Source: Lactifluus volemus (lineage: Eukaryota > Basidiomycota > Agaricomycetes > Russulales > Russulaceae). From it: DNA of 64,000 nucleotides. The notes beneath the pieces were generated by a model. That model worked only from the letters and a program-made list of their open reading frames with translations. It had not been told where the DNA came from and did not search any database. The position numbers were made by a program, and so were the translations under genes. The stretch lies in NCBI GenBank assembly GCA_022376515.1, contig WTXI01000003.1, positions 1,364,001-1,428,000 of the forward strand. Direction: 5' to 3'. Below are positions 22,793 to 33,223 of this stretch, piece by piece (positions within the stretch are counted from its first letter, which is position 1; each line of letters begins with the position of its first letter).

Positions 22793-25700
22793 TTAGACGT
22801 CTGCCTTTACCGGTGGCAGCTCCCATCCATCCGGACCAAATTTTGGCGTCACCATCATATCTCCCGCTCTATTTTTGAACGGCTTAGAGAACGTACACAA
22901 ACTTTTGCCTAGAGAGGGTAGCCAGGCAGGGTTGATGACGGTTAAACCTATTCGATAAGTCAATGGATTTTGTTCCTCTTGCAACCAATATATCTGACCT
23001 TTAAGCCAGACCTGACTCGTCCGCACAACTTCGTCGTATACGACGTAGTCGGGTGGTGAAGTCGTCGCAAGAACAGATGACGGGTGTATGTATACGTCTT
23101 CTAATATGCATAGCGCTCGATAGGGCACGCCCTTGGCTGTTGTACGCTGTATGCCAGTTGCACTGTTCTTCTCGACCAACTCTTTGCGTACGGCCACTTG
23201 GTCAATGAAACACGACGTGATGAGTTGGCGGAGTACCCTGAGCTAATAGAAAAGTGTGTAAACGGCGTGTGACTGTCAAAGTAAGTTCGTTGTGAAAGGG
23301 TCCTTTTTTATTACCTGAAGGTCCTGTGGTGGGGGGAGTTTCGGTGTGAATCCAGCGTCGGCATCGGCGAAATTGGTGTGGACGATATTGCTAATTTGCG
23401 CTCTTAGTTTATGCATCTCCTCCATAGCCTGCGGTCCACCTATCAGTAAGGGGGGCCTGCAAACAAACCCGTGGGGTTTTGATGGGATATACCTTGGGCC
23501 TCACAAAATGCTCCGCACAGAATGACTGGCCTCCGCCAGCATATTCATAAGCACCGACCACAGAGAGAATCCTGAACAGATCGCTGGTCGATTTGCCGAG
23601 TGATGCATGATACTGTCGGGCTCAAAAGCTTGAGTTTTGGTAATCGGGACAAAAATTGGCTGGATACCTGTAGCGACTGAAAATATGCTCGCCGCTGGAG
23701 CTTCGACATCTCCTTGGCTCGTTCCGCCTCTTTATCAATGTGGGACATTTCTCTCTCGTTTCCCGACGGGTTATCGATGCCCAGCGCCTCTTCGCGCAGG
23801 AATGGATCCCCTACTGACATCCCAGAGACAATCGCGATCGCATAGGGTAAACAGCCGTGCTGACGACTGCTTACTAGCATCTTCGAAAATCGAGGAGATA
23901 AAGGGAAGAGGGACATCGTTCGCCCAAGGTCAGTCACGTTACCCCCTACGGCGCCGAACGGTGTTGCTGTTGCGTTGGGGGGTGCTTCTAGCGCCCCGAG
24001 ATACGTTAGAGTCCTTTCGGCTTGTCTGAGTGATTGGCGGTCGGGTGGGGTGGGAAACGGAAAGTTAGCCACAGTGTCTATGTGCATGCATTTCATTTGC
24101 AAGACCACGCCTTCGATAGGGACGCGGAGAATTTCGGGCTGGGAGAACGGCTCGAAATAGTTCTCGAATACTGCGGAGGAATAAAGTCGGTAGCACTGCC
24201 CTGGTCCCGTTCGACCGGCGCGTCCAGCTCGCTGGGCAGCCGAAGCTTTGGATATCCAGCTGATTTGAAACGATTGGATCCCATTGGCAAGATTGTATCT
24301 GCGCTATGGCGCCGTCGTGAGATGGAGAACGACATAAGTACAAGTTCTCTACCTCCTTTGCTCTCCCGCAATCGATGACATACCGAATGCCAGGAATTGT
24401 CAAGGATGTCTCTGCCACATTGGTTGCGACGACGATAAGGCGTGAGCCTGCGGGCGGTGCTTCAAATACCTTCATCTGCTTTTCACTGGAAGCAAAGAGT
24501 ATAGAGGGATGATATGCATCGGGACTGTACGTTGGGATTTAGAGCCTTGTTTCATAACGAGAACAAGCGGCTCACCGTCGGACTCTTCGGTGTCGATACC
24601 TAAAGCCTCGTCTTCTGCTTCATCCTCAGTATCTAACGCATCCGTATCTGCGTCCTCCGCATTCGGCTGGCCATCGACATCGGAGCAAGGCCTTCTTCGT
24701 GCACGTTCCAAGATCCATTTCTTCAGCCTCAACGTCAACTAAATAGACGTATATTATTAGTTCATCAAGTTCCGCTGATTGTTGCGCCTCAGACCTTGCG
24801 CAGGCTTGACGCTAATCGAATCTCCGTCATCTCTAAAAAAGCGCTGTGCGTCGAGGGCAACTCGCGCGCCTTTTCGGCGTTGCTTTCGTTCTTTGATGCT
24901 CTCAACGCCGTATCTCGCTTCCAGCCTTTTGCACACGCCAGCTATCTCGTTTTGGCCCGTGAGAAAGATGAGGATGCCGCCGGGAGGCAATCGCGCGTGA
25001 ACTTTCGAGGCCTTGCGGATGGCTTCGCTCACATAGTCCGGCACGGTTCGGCGATTAAAGTGAACGGTCACTGGATACTGTCGAGCTGGAACTTTGATGA
25101 CGGGAGGCGGGGTAGAGAATAGGGTGGTGTTTTCTACAAAGTCACTGATCCGAAGAGTGGCAGACATGATGACCAACCGAAGCGGCTGTTGAAAGGCATT
25201 AACTTGACAGACCGTCGCGGCGCGGACTGTAACGAACCTTTATCAAGTCATTTCCTTCTCTCCACATGCTTTCACGCAACTTGACGACTCGACTCAGGAT
25301 ACCAATCAAGATGTCCGTGTTCATGCTCCGTTCGTGTGCTTCGTCGATAATAATGACCGAATATTTGGAAAGTAAAAAGTCCGACGCCAGTTCACGCAGT
25401 AAGACACCGTCTGTCATGAACTTGATCGACGTCGAGGGTGATACAGTAGCGTCGTAGCGAATCTGGTAAGAGACGCGCGACGACGATAGAGAAAGCTCGT
25501 GAGCTACACGCGATGCCATAGACATGGCAGCGACTCGACGCGGTTGTGTGATTCCAATCATACCCGGATTATCTATAACGTCATATGAAGTGTCGACCAA
25601 TCAATCTGATAAATGGCGTACCGCTGTCGGGCGACCCAAAACCCGCTTCGAATAGAACTGAGGGACCTGCGTCGTCTTTCCCTCCCTGTCTCACCACAGA

Positions 25701-27250
25701 TGACGATAACTGTGTTCAATAGTATCGCTTCCATTATCGGCTGTTCCTCGGTGACGATGGGCAGGAGAAGCCTGGCATCTCAACTTCCGGAGGGCGTGTC
25801 ACAAGGACGACCTTCCGCCTAGTCTCCGTTGACTGTCCGACGCTCTTCAGATGCTCCGCGAAAGATGTCGACGGTAGTGTGATATCCTCGCCCAGTGGCC
25901 CACGCATCTCTGTTGGTGCAGGGAGATCGATCTTCCTCTTTTTGAGAGGCGGAGAGTGATTCTGTCCAGTATCCTCTTCAGGAGGGTGAGGAGACTCTTC
26001 TTGTACGGGAGCAACATAATCCTTGGCTGCACTCAGTTGGTTTACGGCCCACTGTTTAAATCCTCCACTCTTTCGTGGAAGGGCAGGTAAGTCGTTACCA
26101 GCACCTTGAGAAGATTCGTCCTCGGAAACACCAGACTCTGCCTCAGAGGCACCATTGTCTTCGGATTGTTCGCCCCTAATCGAGCACGTAGCCTCCCTCT
26201 CTTCCTCCGGGGTATCATTTGCAGAATCTGAGCTGTCGAATGAAGATTCGGAATCACTATCTGCGGTGACAGGTAGAGCGGTGGGTGGGGCGCGTTTCCA
26301 CCTCCGTAGGATGGTCTTTAATTGGAACAATCCACGTAAGAGGTATCTCCCAAAGGGTGAAAGGATACGGCGCATACCCTAGTACCCTTCCCTTTCCTCT
26401 TCATTATTCTAGGTTCCACAGTAGACCCGTCAGCATTTCGCTGCAACGCACTCCCCACGTGAACGGAAGCCGAAGCATCGTGTTTCCTCGTAGAGATCGG
26501 TGATGTCCTCACAATGACGACCTGCCCTTGAGACGAGGCACCCGCGCCGTCGTCTATCGTCTCGCCCCCAGAATCGCGTGAGGGGAGTGAGCATGGGAGT
26601 CATTGACAGCTTCTTCATCGCTGTCACTCTCAGCAACGTCGGCAAAACGAGTGTCTCTTCTCTGACGGGAATGTACAGCGCGCCGAACTTCCTTGTCCTC
26701 GACCTTATCCACCTGCCCTGCGCAGTAGCAGTTTTTCCGGTGCCCAGCGTGGACGAGGAGTACAATGGAAGGGTGCTCGGCAGTTCTGTCTGACTCTTCC
26801 TTCACGCATGGGTCAGAACAGTTTACGGAGAACGAGGATATCGTTCACACCACTCACGCAAGCTTTTCGAACAGCTCGACGCGCTCTTCCTTCTTCAGCT
26901 TTTTTTCCTGGACTCATGTATCTATTTCGAGCGCGTCAATAGAAGTAGGATACGAAGTGCGCACGATGTATTTATCTAGCCTCTTCCTCTTCTTGCTGGA
27001 CGCCTTTGACTGAGATTGTGCGAGTAACTGCAACGAATAAGGCCGGAGCCAAGTGATAATCATGGGTTCTCACCTCTTTTTTCAGCTGTTCTCTACGGTC
27101 TAGCTCCTTCTCTTCAGTGGTTTTGCGCGGTATGGTCTCCGAATTTGTATCCACGACTGGCTGTTTCTTAGGGCGATTTTTCCCCCTTTTGTGAGAAGTC
27201 CCCGCGGTGCTACGACGTGCATTTGCATTGAATCGTACTGGCCTAATCAT
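22793..27250 (-). CDS. DHR1: DEAH-box ATP-dependent RNA helicase DHR1 (DHX37)
   Basis: Nucleolar helicase that displaces U3 snoRNA from pre-18S rRNA. The start [17 protein letters not shown] is basic, followed by Lys-rich coiled stretches and an acidic region (about 26040-26300). The core has [18 protein letters not shown] (Ia), [20 protein letters not shown] (motif II, DEAH) and SATLRISDF (III). [20 protein letters not shown] (V) and [18 protein letters not shown] (VI) follow. The ratchet/OB region reads [20 protein letters not shown], then [16 protein letters not shown]. The C-terminus reads [20 protein letters not shown] and ends ELPPVKADV. Walker A near 25650-25695 is broken by two missing bases; restored in register it reads [20 protein letters not shown]. 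The stop lies 163 bp from the SEN1 stop (tail to tail). Confidence 0.94.
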
Positions 27251-27378
27251 AGTTAGAGATAAGATTTATCACCTCAAGGCTCAAGAGGCGTTCACGCTCA
27301 CGTGAAAACGAGGGGGACAACACGTGATGAAGGAATCGCTCGTTGGCTCGCTCATCCTCGACTGATTAAATTTCTGAG
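27251..27378. promoter_or_regulatory. Bidirectional gap between DHR1 and the SCM3-like gene
   Basis: 128 bp between head-to-head start codons, with two CACGTG-type sites (about 27298-27303 as TCACGTGA and 27320-27326 as ACACGTGA). Twin E-box-like sites suggest a shared bHLH- or Cbf1-type control (inference). Confidence 0.5.
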
Positions 27379-28416
27379 ATGGATTCTCCCAAAACCAAGA
27401 CATCGCATATTTCGGAGAACCTATGTCCCTGCTGCCTCTTTACTGCACACCCTCCATCATCTCCAAGTACACGCCATACCACTCGTCCTCCAGGTTACCC
27501 ACCCGAACATCCATCACCGTCTAAGCGACCACGACATGCCAGTACTTCCTCGTCTAGCCCTTCTCTCCCTTCGACGCCATCACGAGATCGAAATAATGTG
27601 GACTTTCACCAGGCTCGCTTCGAGAGCACGATGCGGCTGAAGGACTCATGGGCACAACTCGCACAACGCTACGCCCGTCCCCTCGAGGAAGACGACATTA
27701 TTGACTTACGCGAGGTGACGATCCTCAAAGATCGCGGCGTAGTGCGCAATTTAGGCGCGCAGGCTAACTTTGGCAACGTTTCGCTCCCGGACGAGCTTGG
27801 CAACGATGCAAGCAGCGAGGCCGGTGGCGCACCTAGTGAGGAGGATGAAGAGGACTTTGACGAGATCGACGCATTTGCCCGTTCACCAGTCCAGAAACGG
27901 CTAGAGGCGCAGCTCAGACGCGTCAAACCTTTACATGATGATGATTCCGAGGACGAGGACGACCTCAGAGAGTTTCTCGAGGCCGAGAGGCGGACGCGAG
28001 AAGAGTTTGGCCCTGTCGATGAGGATTTTGGCGAACAACTCGCCGAGCTGCAGGAACAAGTCTCGAACGAGGGTGGCGATCTGGCAGATGAAGTCATAGA
28101 GGTGTTCGATTCAAGTGATGAAGAATGCGAACAGCCAGACATGTCACGGACATTTACGAACAGTACAAACGTGGACTGTGACTCTGAGGACGAAGATGAT
28201 GACGAGGGTGAATATGGAGATGGAGATGGAGCTGACAATAACGATGACGATGAATTAGGTGGCTGGGAACGCGACGAGTCGAACGCAATCTACGAAGTTG
28301 TCAGGACACCGATCTCCGAGGTCATCGAGATATTCGATACACCACCATCTTCGCCTCCATCCTCGCCATTAACGATGAGCGACCCATTATCTCGAAGTTC
28401 ATCAATATTCCCTTGA
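27379..28416 (+). CDS. SCM3: Probable SCM3/HJURP-type centromeric histone (CENP-A) chaperone
   Basis: Single exon, 345 residues. The N-terminus is Ser/Pro-rich with a CPCC pair near residues 17-20. The key block is RFESTMRLKDSWAQLAQRYA, then DDIIDLREVTILKDRGVVRN (about residues 81-125). This matches the Scm3 pattern W..(I/L)..(K/R)Y....DE(I/V)DL.T..I..D.G..R.L, which binds CENP-A/H4 in fungi. The rest is strongly acidic (runs of Asp/Glu, 145-300), as in many histone chaperones, and ends in Ser/Pro repeats. Length is within the fungal range. The call rests on one short motif, so a non-centromeric acidic chromatin protein remains possible. Confidence 0.62.
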   Translation: MDSPKTKTSHISENLCPCCLFTAHPPSSPSTRHTTRPPGYPPEHPSPSKRPRHASTSSSSPSLPSTPSRDRNNVDFHQARFESTMRLKDSWAQLAQRYARPLEEDDIIDLREVTILKDRGVVRNLGAQANFGNVSLPDELGNDASSEAGGAPSEEDEEDFDEIDAFARSPVQKRLEAQLRRVKPLHDDDSEDEDDLREFLEAERRTREEFGPVDEDFGEQLAELQEQVSNEGGDLADEVIEVFDSSDEECEQPDMSRTFTNSTNVDCDSEDEDDDEGEYGDGDGADNNDDDELGGWERDESNAIYEVVRTPISEVIEIFDTPPSSPPSSPLTMSDPLSRSSSIFP

Positions 28417-29722
28417 AATGCCTTATTGGCAGATCAGGGCATTTATTGGACAACGGGAAATTACCTATTCATTCCCACCAGGGCGCTGGCTCCTCTCTTG
28501 GCCTCTGTAATAGGTCACACATTACGAATCACGCGGTCGAAGAACCAGACAGTACGCGCCGGCGGCCAAGCATCTCGTCGTCATAACTTTGTGTAGTGTA
28601 CACATCCATTTCCTAGTCGCGAGCGAATTTCTTGACTCCATCCGAGTCCATCACACTTTATGAGAACACCGACTTGGAAACAAAAAGGGTTGTTGTAGAT
28701 GCGGAGTAGCAACGTCATGGTCTGGCGTAATGCTAATGCACTAACTCGAAAGTTCGGAAGATGAAGCTCATTATGACTCTTCCAATTCGTCTCTCTTCTG
28801 TTACAGGTTTCAATGGTGCTCATCACTCGAAATTCAAATCAAATTTGGATGTTTGCAGCTTGTGATAACCGAATAAGGCGTCTCAAACGCATCTCGCGCG
28901 CCAACCTGACAGTTGAATCAACAGTTAATCCCTTCCATTCTGCGCCGGTCGACAACATTCCAGAGTCCTGGAATTGCATGAGGATAATGATGTACCCTCA
29001 CAAGTGCCCTCAAGTTATCTCATGGATTTTAGTTTCTCCCCCACCATCTCGTTATTCACATCGCAGTGCCTTGATAATTTCTCAAGCTTACCCTGAGTCA
29101 CGTTCTCTCTGCATTGGACAGCCCGAAGCAATTGACGGAGTCGGCTTGATATCGGACAACACCCAAGAAACTCGATCTTTTGTTCGAGTCCGAGGGAGGC
29201 GGCCGAGAACTGAGCAAACTTGAATCGTCGAAGCGGCTTATGATACCGTCTGCTGTGCGACCCCGCATCACTTATCTCACGTCACTACCTTCATTCTGTG
29301 TTCTTGGCGTTCGGCGCTGTGTACTACAGCTCTGGTGGGTGCCGAAATACCAACCAGTCTGATGATAGCAGAAAGTTAGACCATGTTGGGGGCTTCGGAC
29401 ATCCCAATGCCTAGCTCTGGATAGTACGACTTGTAAGTTAGGCTGTCCTGCTTCTACGCCTTCTATGACACACTCGCTGCCGGTGCTGACAACTCCACAG
29501 TCGTGGAGGACAGTACAGTCATTCTTGGAATACCAGTTCAAAGTTTGGGATCAAGTTAATTTTGAGCTAGTATTCCATGATTAGGTAGTTTTACGTCTTT
29601 TCGGAGCGCCGGCTGAATCCTTGTTCGGCACCGTGACAAGGTCAAGGACGCAAGTCGGGTTACGGGGGTCACTCTAACGTATTAAAAAAAGGTGGCGATA
29701 GGACAACTGGAATCACACAACG
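28417..29722. other. Intergenic, 1.3 kb, no recognisable gene
   Basis: Several short open frames on both strands (for example + 28813-29223 and - 29272-29541) lack family motifs, consistent introns or codon bias. The minus frame has several Cys residues but no signal peptide. The stretch immediately before 29723 should hold the promoter of the NTF2-like gene. I see no repeat or RNA gene. Confidence 0.5.
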
Positions 29723-30281
29723 ATGTCATCCCCCAACCCTCCCCGCAGCTCAGCATCGTATTGAAATGGTTCAAGGAGATTACATCCTGGAATTTTGACG
29801 TTGTATCGTCGATGCTAGCGGATGACTACAAGCATTCGACGCTTCCTGCATCCGCACGCGAAGCGCCGAAAGATAAGGCCCAAGGAATAGCGCATGCCAA
29901 GGTCGTCGCTAGTTTATTAGGCCACGCCCCGTTGAGAGTACGTGGCAGACGCCAGTCACTGCACTGACTGCAGGTCATCTAATTTCTCCTTTCCCACAGT
30001 ATGAAATCTATCAGTGGAACGAGAGCCCAGGGAGCATTTGGGTTCACGTACGTCAAAGGGCTCTCGTATGGGGTCGTGCAAGGGCTGACAATCCGTTCCT
30101 TTACTCTCATGTGCAGGCGAGGCTCTACACCGATAATCTTGAGTTCAGCAGTGAATCTATTTTCATGTTCACGCTCAGCTCCGGAGACAACATCCAGATC
30201 ACTGGTATCCAAGACTTTATCGATACCAAGAAGGCCGCAGAACTGGCTGCCGCTGCCGCTTCTTCCAATGCGAAACAATGA
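29723..30281 (+). CDS. NTF2-like / SnoaL-like small protein
   Basis: Cone-shaped NTF2-like fold protein of unknown role. ATG 29723 followed by one extra C in the CCCCC run (29730-29734) gives MSSPQPSPQLSIVLKWFKEI in frame. TSWNFDVVSSMLADDYKHST continues, the usual first helix pair. After an intron comes YEIYQWNESPGSIWVH, then another intron, then ARLYTDNLEFSSESIFMFTL, IQITGIQDFIDTKKAAELAA and TGA 30279-30281. The pattern of a long first helix and strand-rich second half, with total length about 135 residues, fits SnoaL-like proteins. No active-site residue can be assigned, so an enzyme or a binding protein are both possible. Confidence 0.72.
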
Positions 30282-30739
30282 CCGACTCTGGAAGGTGATA
30301 GATTAGACCAGGCCATTTTGTTGAGAGTCGGCTGGCTGCTTACTGCTTATACTGTACTGCCATGTTCAAGTACGAATAGTTTTCACCTGCGGCGAGTGAG
30401 GTGCTACCGAAACATTAGAGACAACATTAGATCCCCCCCTCTAGTGGTGATGGAATTCCACACCGATGAGGTGAGAGGAAGCCAGAGGCGAAAAATAAGG
30501 CAAGTAACTGAGCCCTTTGCCCATTCCCAAGTAAGTGAGAGTACACAAAGCCAAACATGGATATGGACAGCCGACGGTATCGCAGCGCTCTGCCCCGATT
30601 TTGTTAACGTCTCCAATTGGTTTCCCCGCCGTACACGCACACGACCCTCTCAATTTACGTTTAGCCCTTAACCCCGCCTCTACATCTCTCTCTCTTCCTT
30701 CCCCACTTCCTCACGTAACCCCATCCCCTCTTAACTTTC
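30282..30739. other. Intergenic, PP2C promoter region
   Basis: 458 bp between the NTF2-like stop and the PP2C ATG. The last 80 bp are strongly pyrimidine-rich (30665-30735), a common fungal core-promoter and leader feature. Small open frames here have no support. Confidence 0.5.
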
Positions 30740-33192
30740 ATGGTAGGATTATCTCGCATTTATTCGTCTACTCCCTCGCTCACTCTTTCTCTTCCACTCC
30801 AGGGTCAAATCTTATCATACCCAGGTCAGCCGTTGAAGACATTTTGCTCCTAATTCTTCCCTTGCTTAATGCGCCCCCTTTCTTTTACCCTCCCCTAGCC
30901 ACCGAGAAGCATACAGTGACTGGTCAGGACTCCCGTTTCGCTTATGGTCTCTCTGAGATGCAGGGTTGGCGATTAAGTGAGTCTCAACTTCTTTTTTTTT
31001 CGCTTCGACAGATTGGCTACAGTGTAAAATACGCCCTACATTTTGTGTCACATTTAAAATTTCTTGTCTCGATATATCACGTCGCTGCTTGATCTCACAA
31101 TTCCCCTCTTCTCTATAGGTATGGAAGATGCCCATGCCGTTTCCTTAAGTCTCGACGATCCCAAAGGAGGTAGAGACCCCAACACTTTCTTCGCCGTGTA
31201 CGATGGTCATGGAGGTACAATCGTCACAATGGATTGGCCGGTCCTTCTTCAGAGCTGACAAAGTTAAGCACAGGTAGCTCAGTCGCACGATTTGCCGGCC
31301 AAAATGTGCATAGACGTCTAATACAAGAAGAGTTGTACCGACAAGAGAATTACGCAGAAGCTATGAGACGTACGTTCTTAGCCATGGACGAAGAAATGCT
31401 CGCAAGTGACTAGTAGTTCTTGTTACATCTAAAGGCGTACGCTGACTCACTTTCAGATCCTGCGTACTCGAGGGATCCTTCTGGATGCACCGCGATCACC
31501 GCGTTAGTCACTAGAGACAACAGAATCTTCGTTGTACGCATGATCTATTTCTCTTTCCGAGATCGTTGATAAGCTTACCAAGCTGACAGGCAAATGCCGG
31601 TGACTCCAGAGGCGTGCTCAGCGTAAAGGGCGAGGCGAAGCCATTAAGTTTTGATCACAAGCCCGCGAACGAATGTCTGTCGTTTCACCCTTTCTCATTC
31701 AAAGCTGATCCGATCCGATCTGTAGCTGAGAGAAAACGCATTATCGCAGCCGGAGGTTACATCGAGTATGGACGCGTGAACGGTTCGCGTCGGTTATTTT
31801 GATGATCGACATGAAGGACTGACTAGTTTGATCTAGGCAACCTCGCCCTCGCCAGAGCCTTGGGCGACTTTGAATTCAAAAAGAACTATGCTCTTACCCC
31901 CGACAAGCAGGTCATTACATCGAACCCTGATATCACCGTACACGACATCACGGAAGATGACGAGTTTTTCGTACTAGCCTGTGACGGTGGGTTTACATCC
32001 AAAGAGATATTGTAACATACTTACTTACGGACTACCCCCAGGGATATGGGATTGCTTGGATTCACAACACGTGGTCGACTTTGTCCGTCGCGAAGTTGCA
32101 CAGGGGACGCCTCTGGGCCGGATCTGTGAAAATATCATGGAGCACTGCCTGGCTCCTGATACACACGGCGCACAGGGGATCGGCTGTGATAACATGACTA
32201 TCCTGATCGTTGCCGTTCTGAATGGCAAAACTGAAGAGCAATGGTATGCCATGGTCAGGGACCGCGTCTTACACAAAACTGGCTATCCCACCCCCGATGC
32301 ACCACCGCAAATTTACTCAGCCGCCCGCTTAATGTCATGGCGGACGCGACGTGCGAATGTCGAGGCTTTGGAGCGCGAGGAAGAGGAGCACAAGGCGCGA
32401 GAACGAATTTCCCCACTACGCGGACCACGTCCCACCTCACTGGATGAACTGACCGAAGCCATCACGGGCCGTCTTGGTGAAGGCATCTCATTTCACCCTG
32501 GATCAAGTATAATGAGCGACTCGGGAATTCGAATGTTCGCAGACGACGAGGAGAGCGACGAAGACAGGGTGGATGATCCTGCCGTTGCGCGAATATTAGT
32601 GGGTACACTCTCCAAGGACGTCCCCGACCATGAGCTGCCGGAAGATCTTGAACAGGAAGAACCCATGGATGAAGATGCGGATGAAGAGGACGGTTTTGGG
32701 GATGCATTTGACAGAGTGATAGATTTGTCTTTGTCGGACGGGGACCATGCAGAGATTCGTACAAACGGTGTACACGGACACGGACATGACACGCCCTCAC
32801 CATCGTCGACGTCCACCCAGGAGCCACCCTCCCCTCCATCCCACGGCGAGACCCGTATTCTACACCAACGACAGCTGGCTAGTGGTCTTAATAACAGAAA
32901 CAGCTATCGCCGCTTCCCGATGGAGCCGCGGCGGTTTCTACGGCTGCAGTTTGAATCGCTATCTTCAGCGCGCGACCGCAAGCGTTCTTCGTTCATCGGC
33001 CTGTCTATTCCAGCATGCACGGATATGTATGTTTTCTGTAATGATTTCTTGTATGTGGTACGCGTACATACTCCTCTTTTTTTTATTTTTGTTCATGGCG
33101 GGTTGCTGCTCAATCTCTTACGCACTCGTCGCACTCGTTGGCATACCATTGTATTACAATACTTGAAATACTTTGTGTCTGTCCCGTCCTAG
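30740..33192 (+). CDS. PTC2: PP2C-type protein phosphatase (PTC2/PTC3-like)
   Basis: Mg/Mn-dependent Ser/Thr phosphatase acting on stress MAPK and checkpoint kinases in yeast. The first coding exon is the ATG alone (30740-30742). The second (30803-30824) gives GQILSYP, and the third starts [20 protein letters not shown] with MQGWRL, so the protein begins MGQILS, a good N-myristoylation signal. PP2C motifs follow: [84 protein letters not shown] and [11 protein letters not shown]. After a helical region the tail is acidic (about 32540-32740) and Pro/Ser-rich. The last 60 codons look non-conserved and hydrophobic, so the true stop may be earlier. Confidence 0.92.
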
Positions 33193-33223
33193 TAGTGTAC
33201 TTCAAACCACCTTTTTTTTCATA

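Noticed and set aside
16171..27250. SEN1 and DHR1 as pseudogenes
   Set aside because: All helicase motifs are intact apart from one-base slips of the same kind found in every other conserved gene here.
27669..28238. Ser-rich minus-strand frame of 189 codons
   Set aside because: It is the complement of the acidic region of the SCM3-like gene, where GA-rich codons read as Ser on the other strand.
28813..29223. Plus-strand open frame of 136 codons as a gene
   Set aside because: No motif, no intron structure and no codon bias; its neighbours on both strands are similar chance frames.
29272..29541. Cys-containing small secreted protein on the minus strand
   Set aside because: No signal peptide, and the Cys residues are irregularly spaced.
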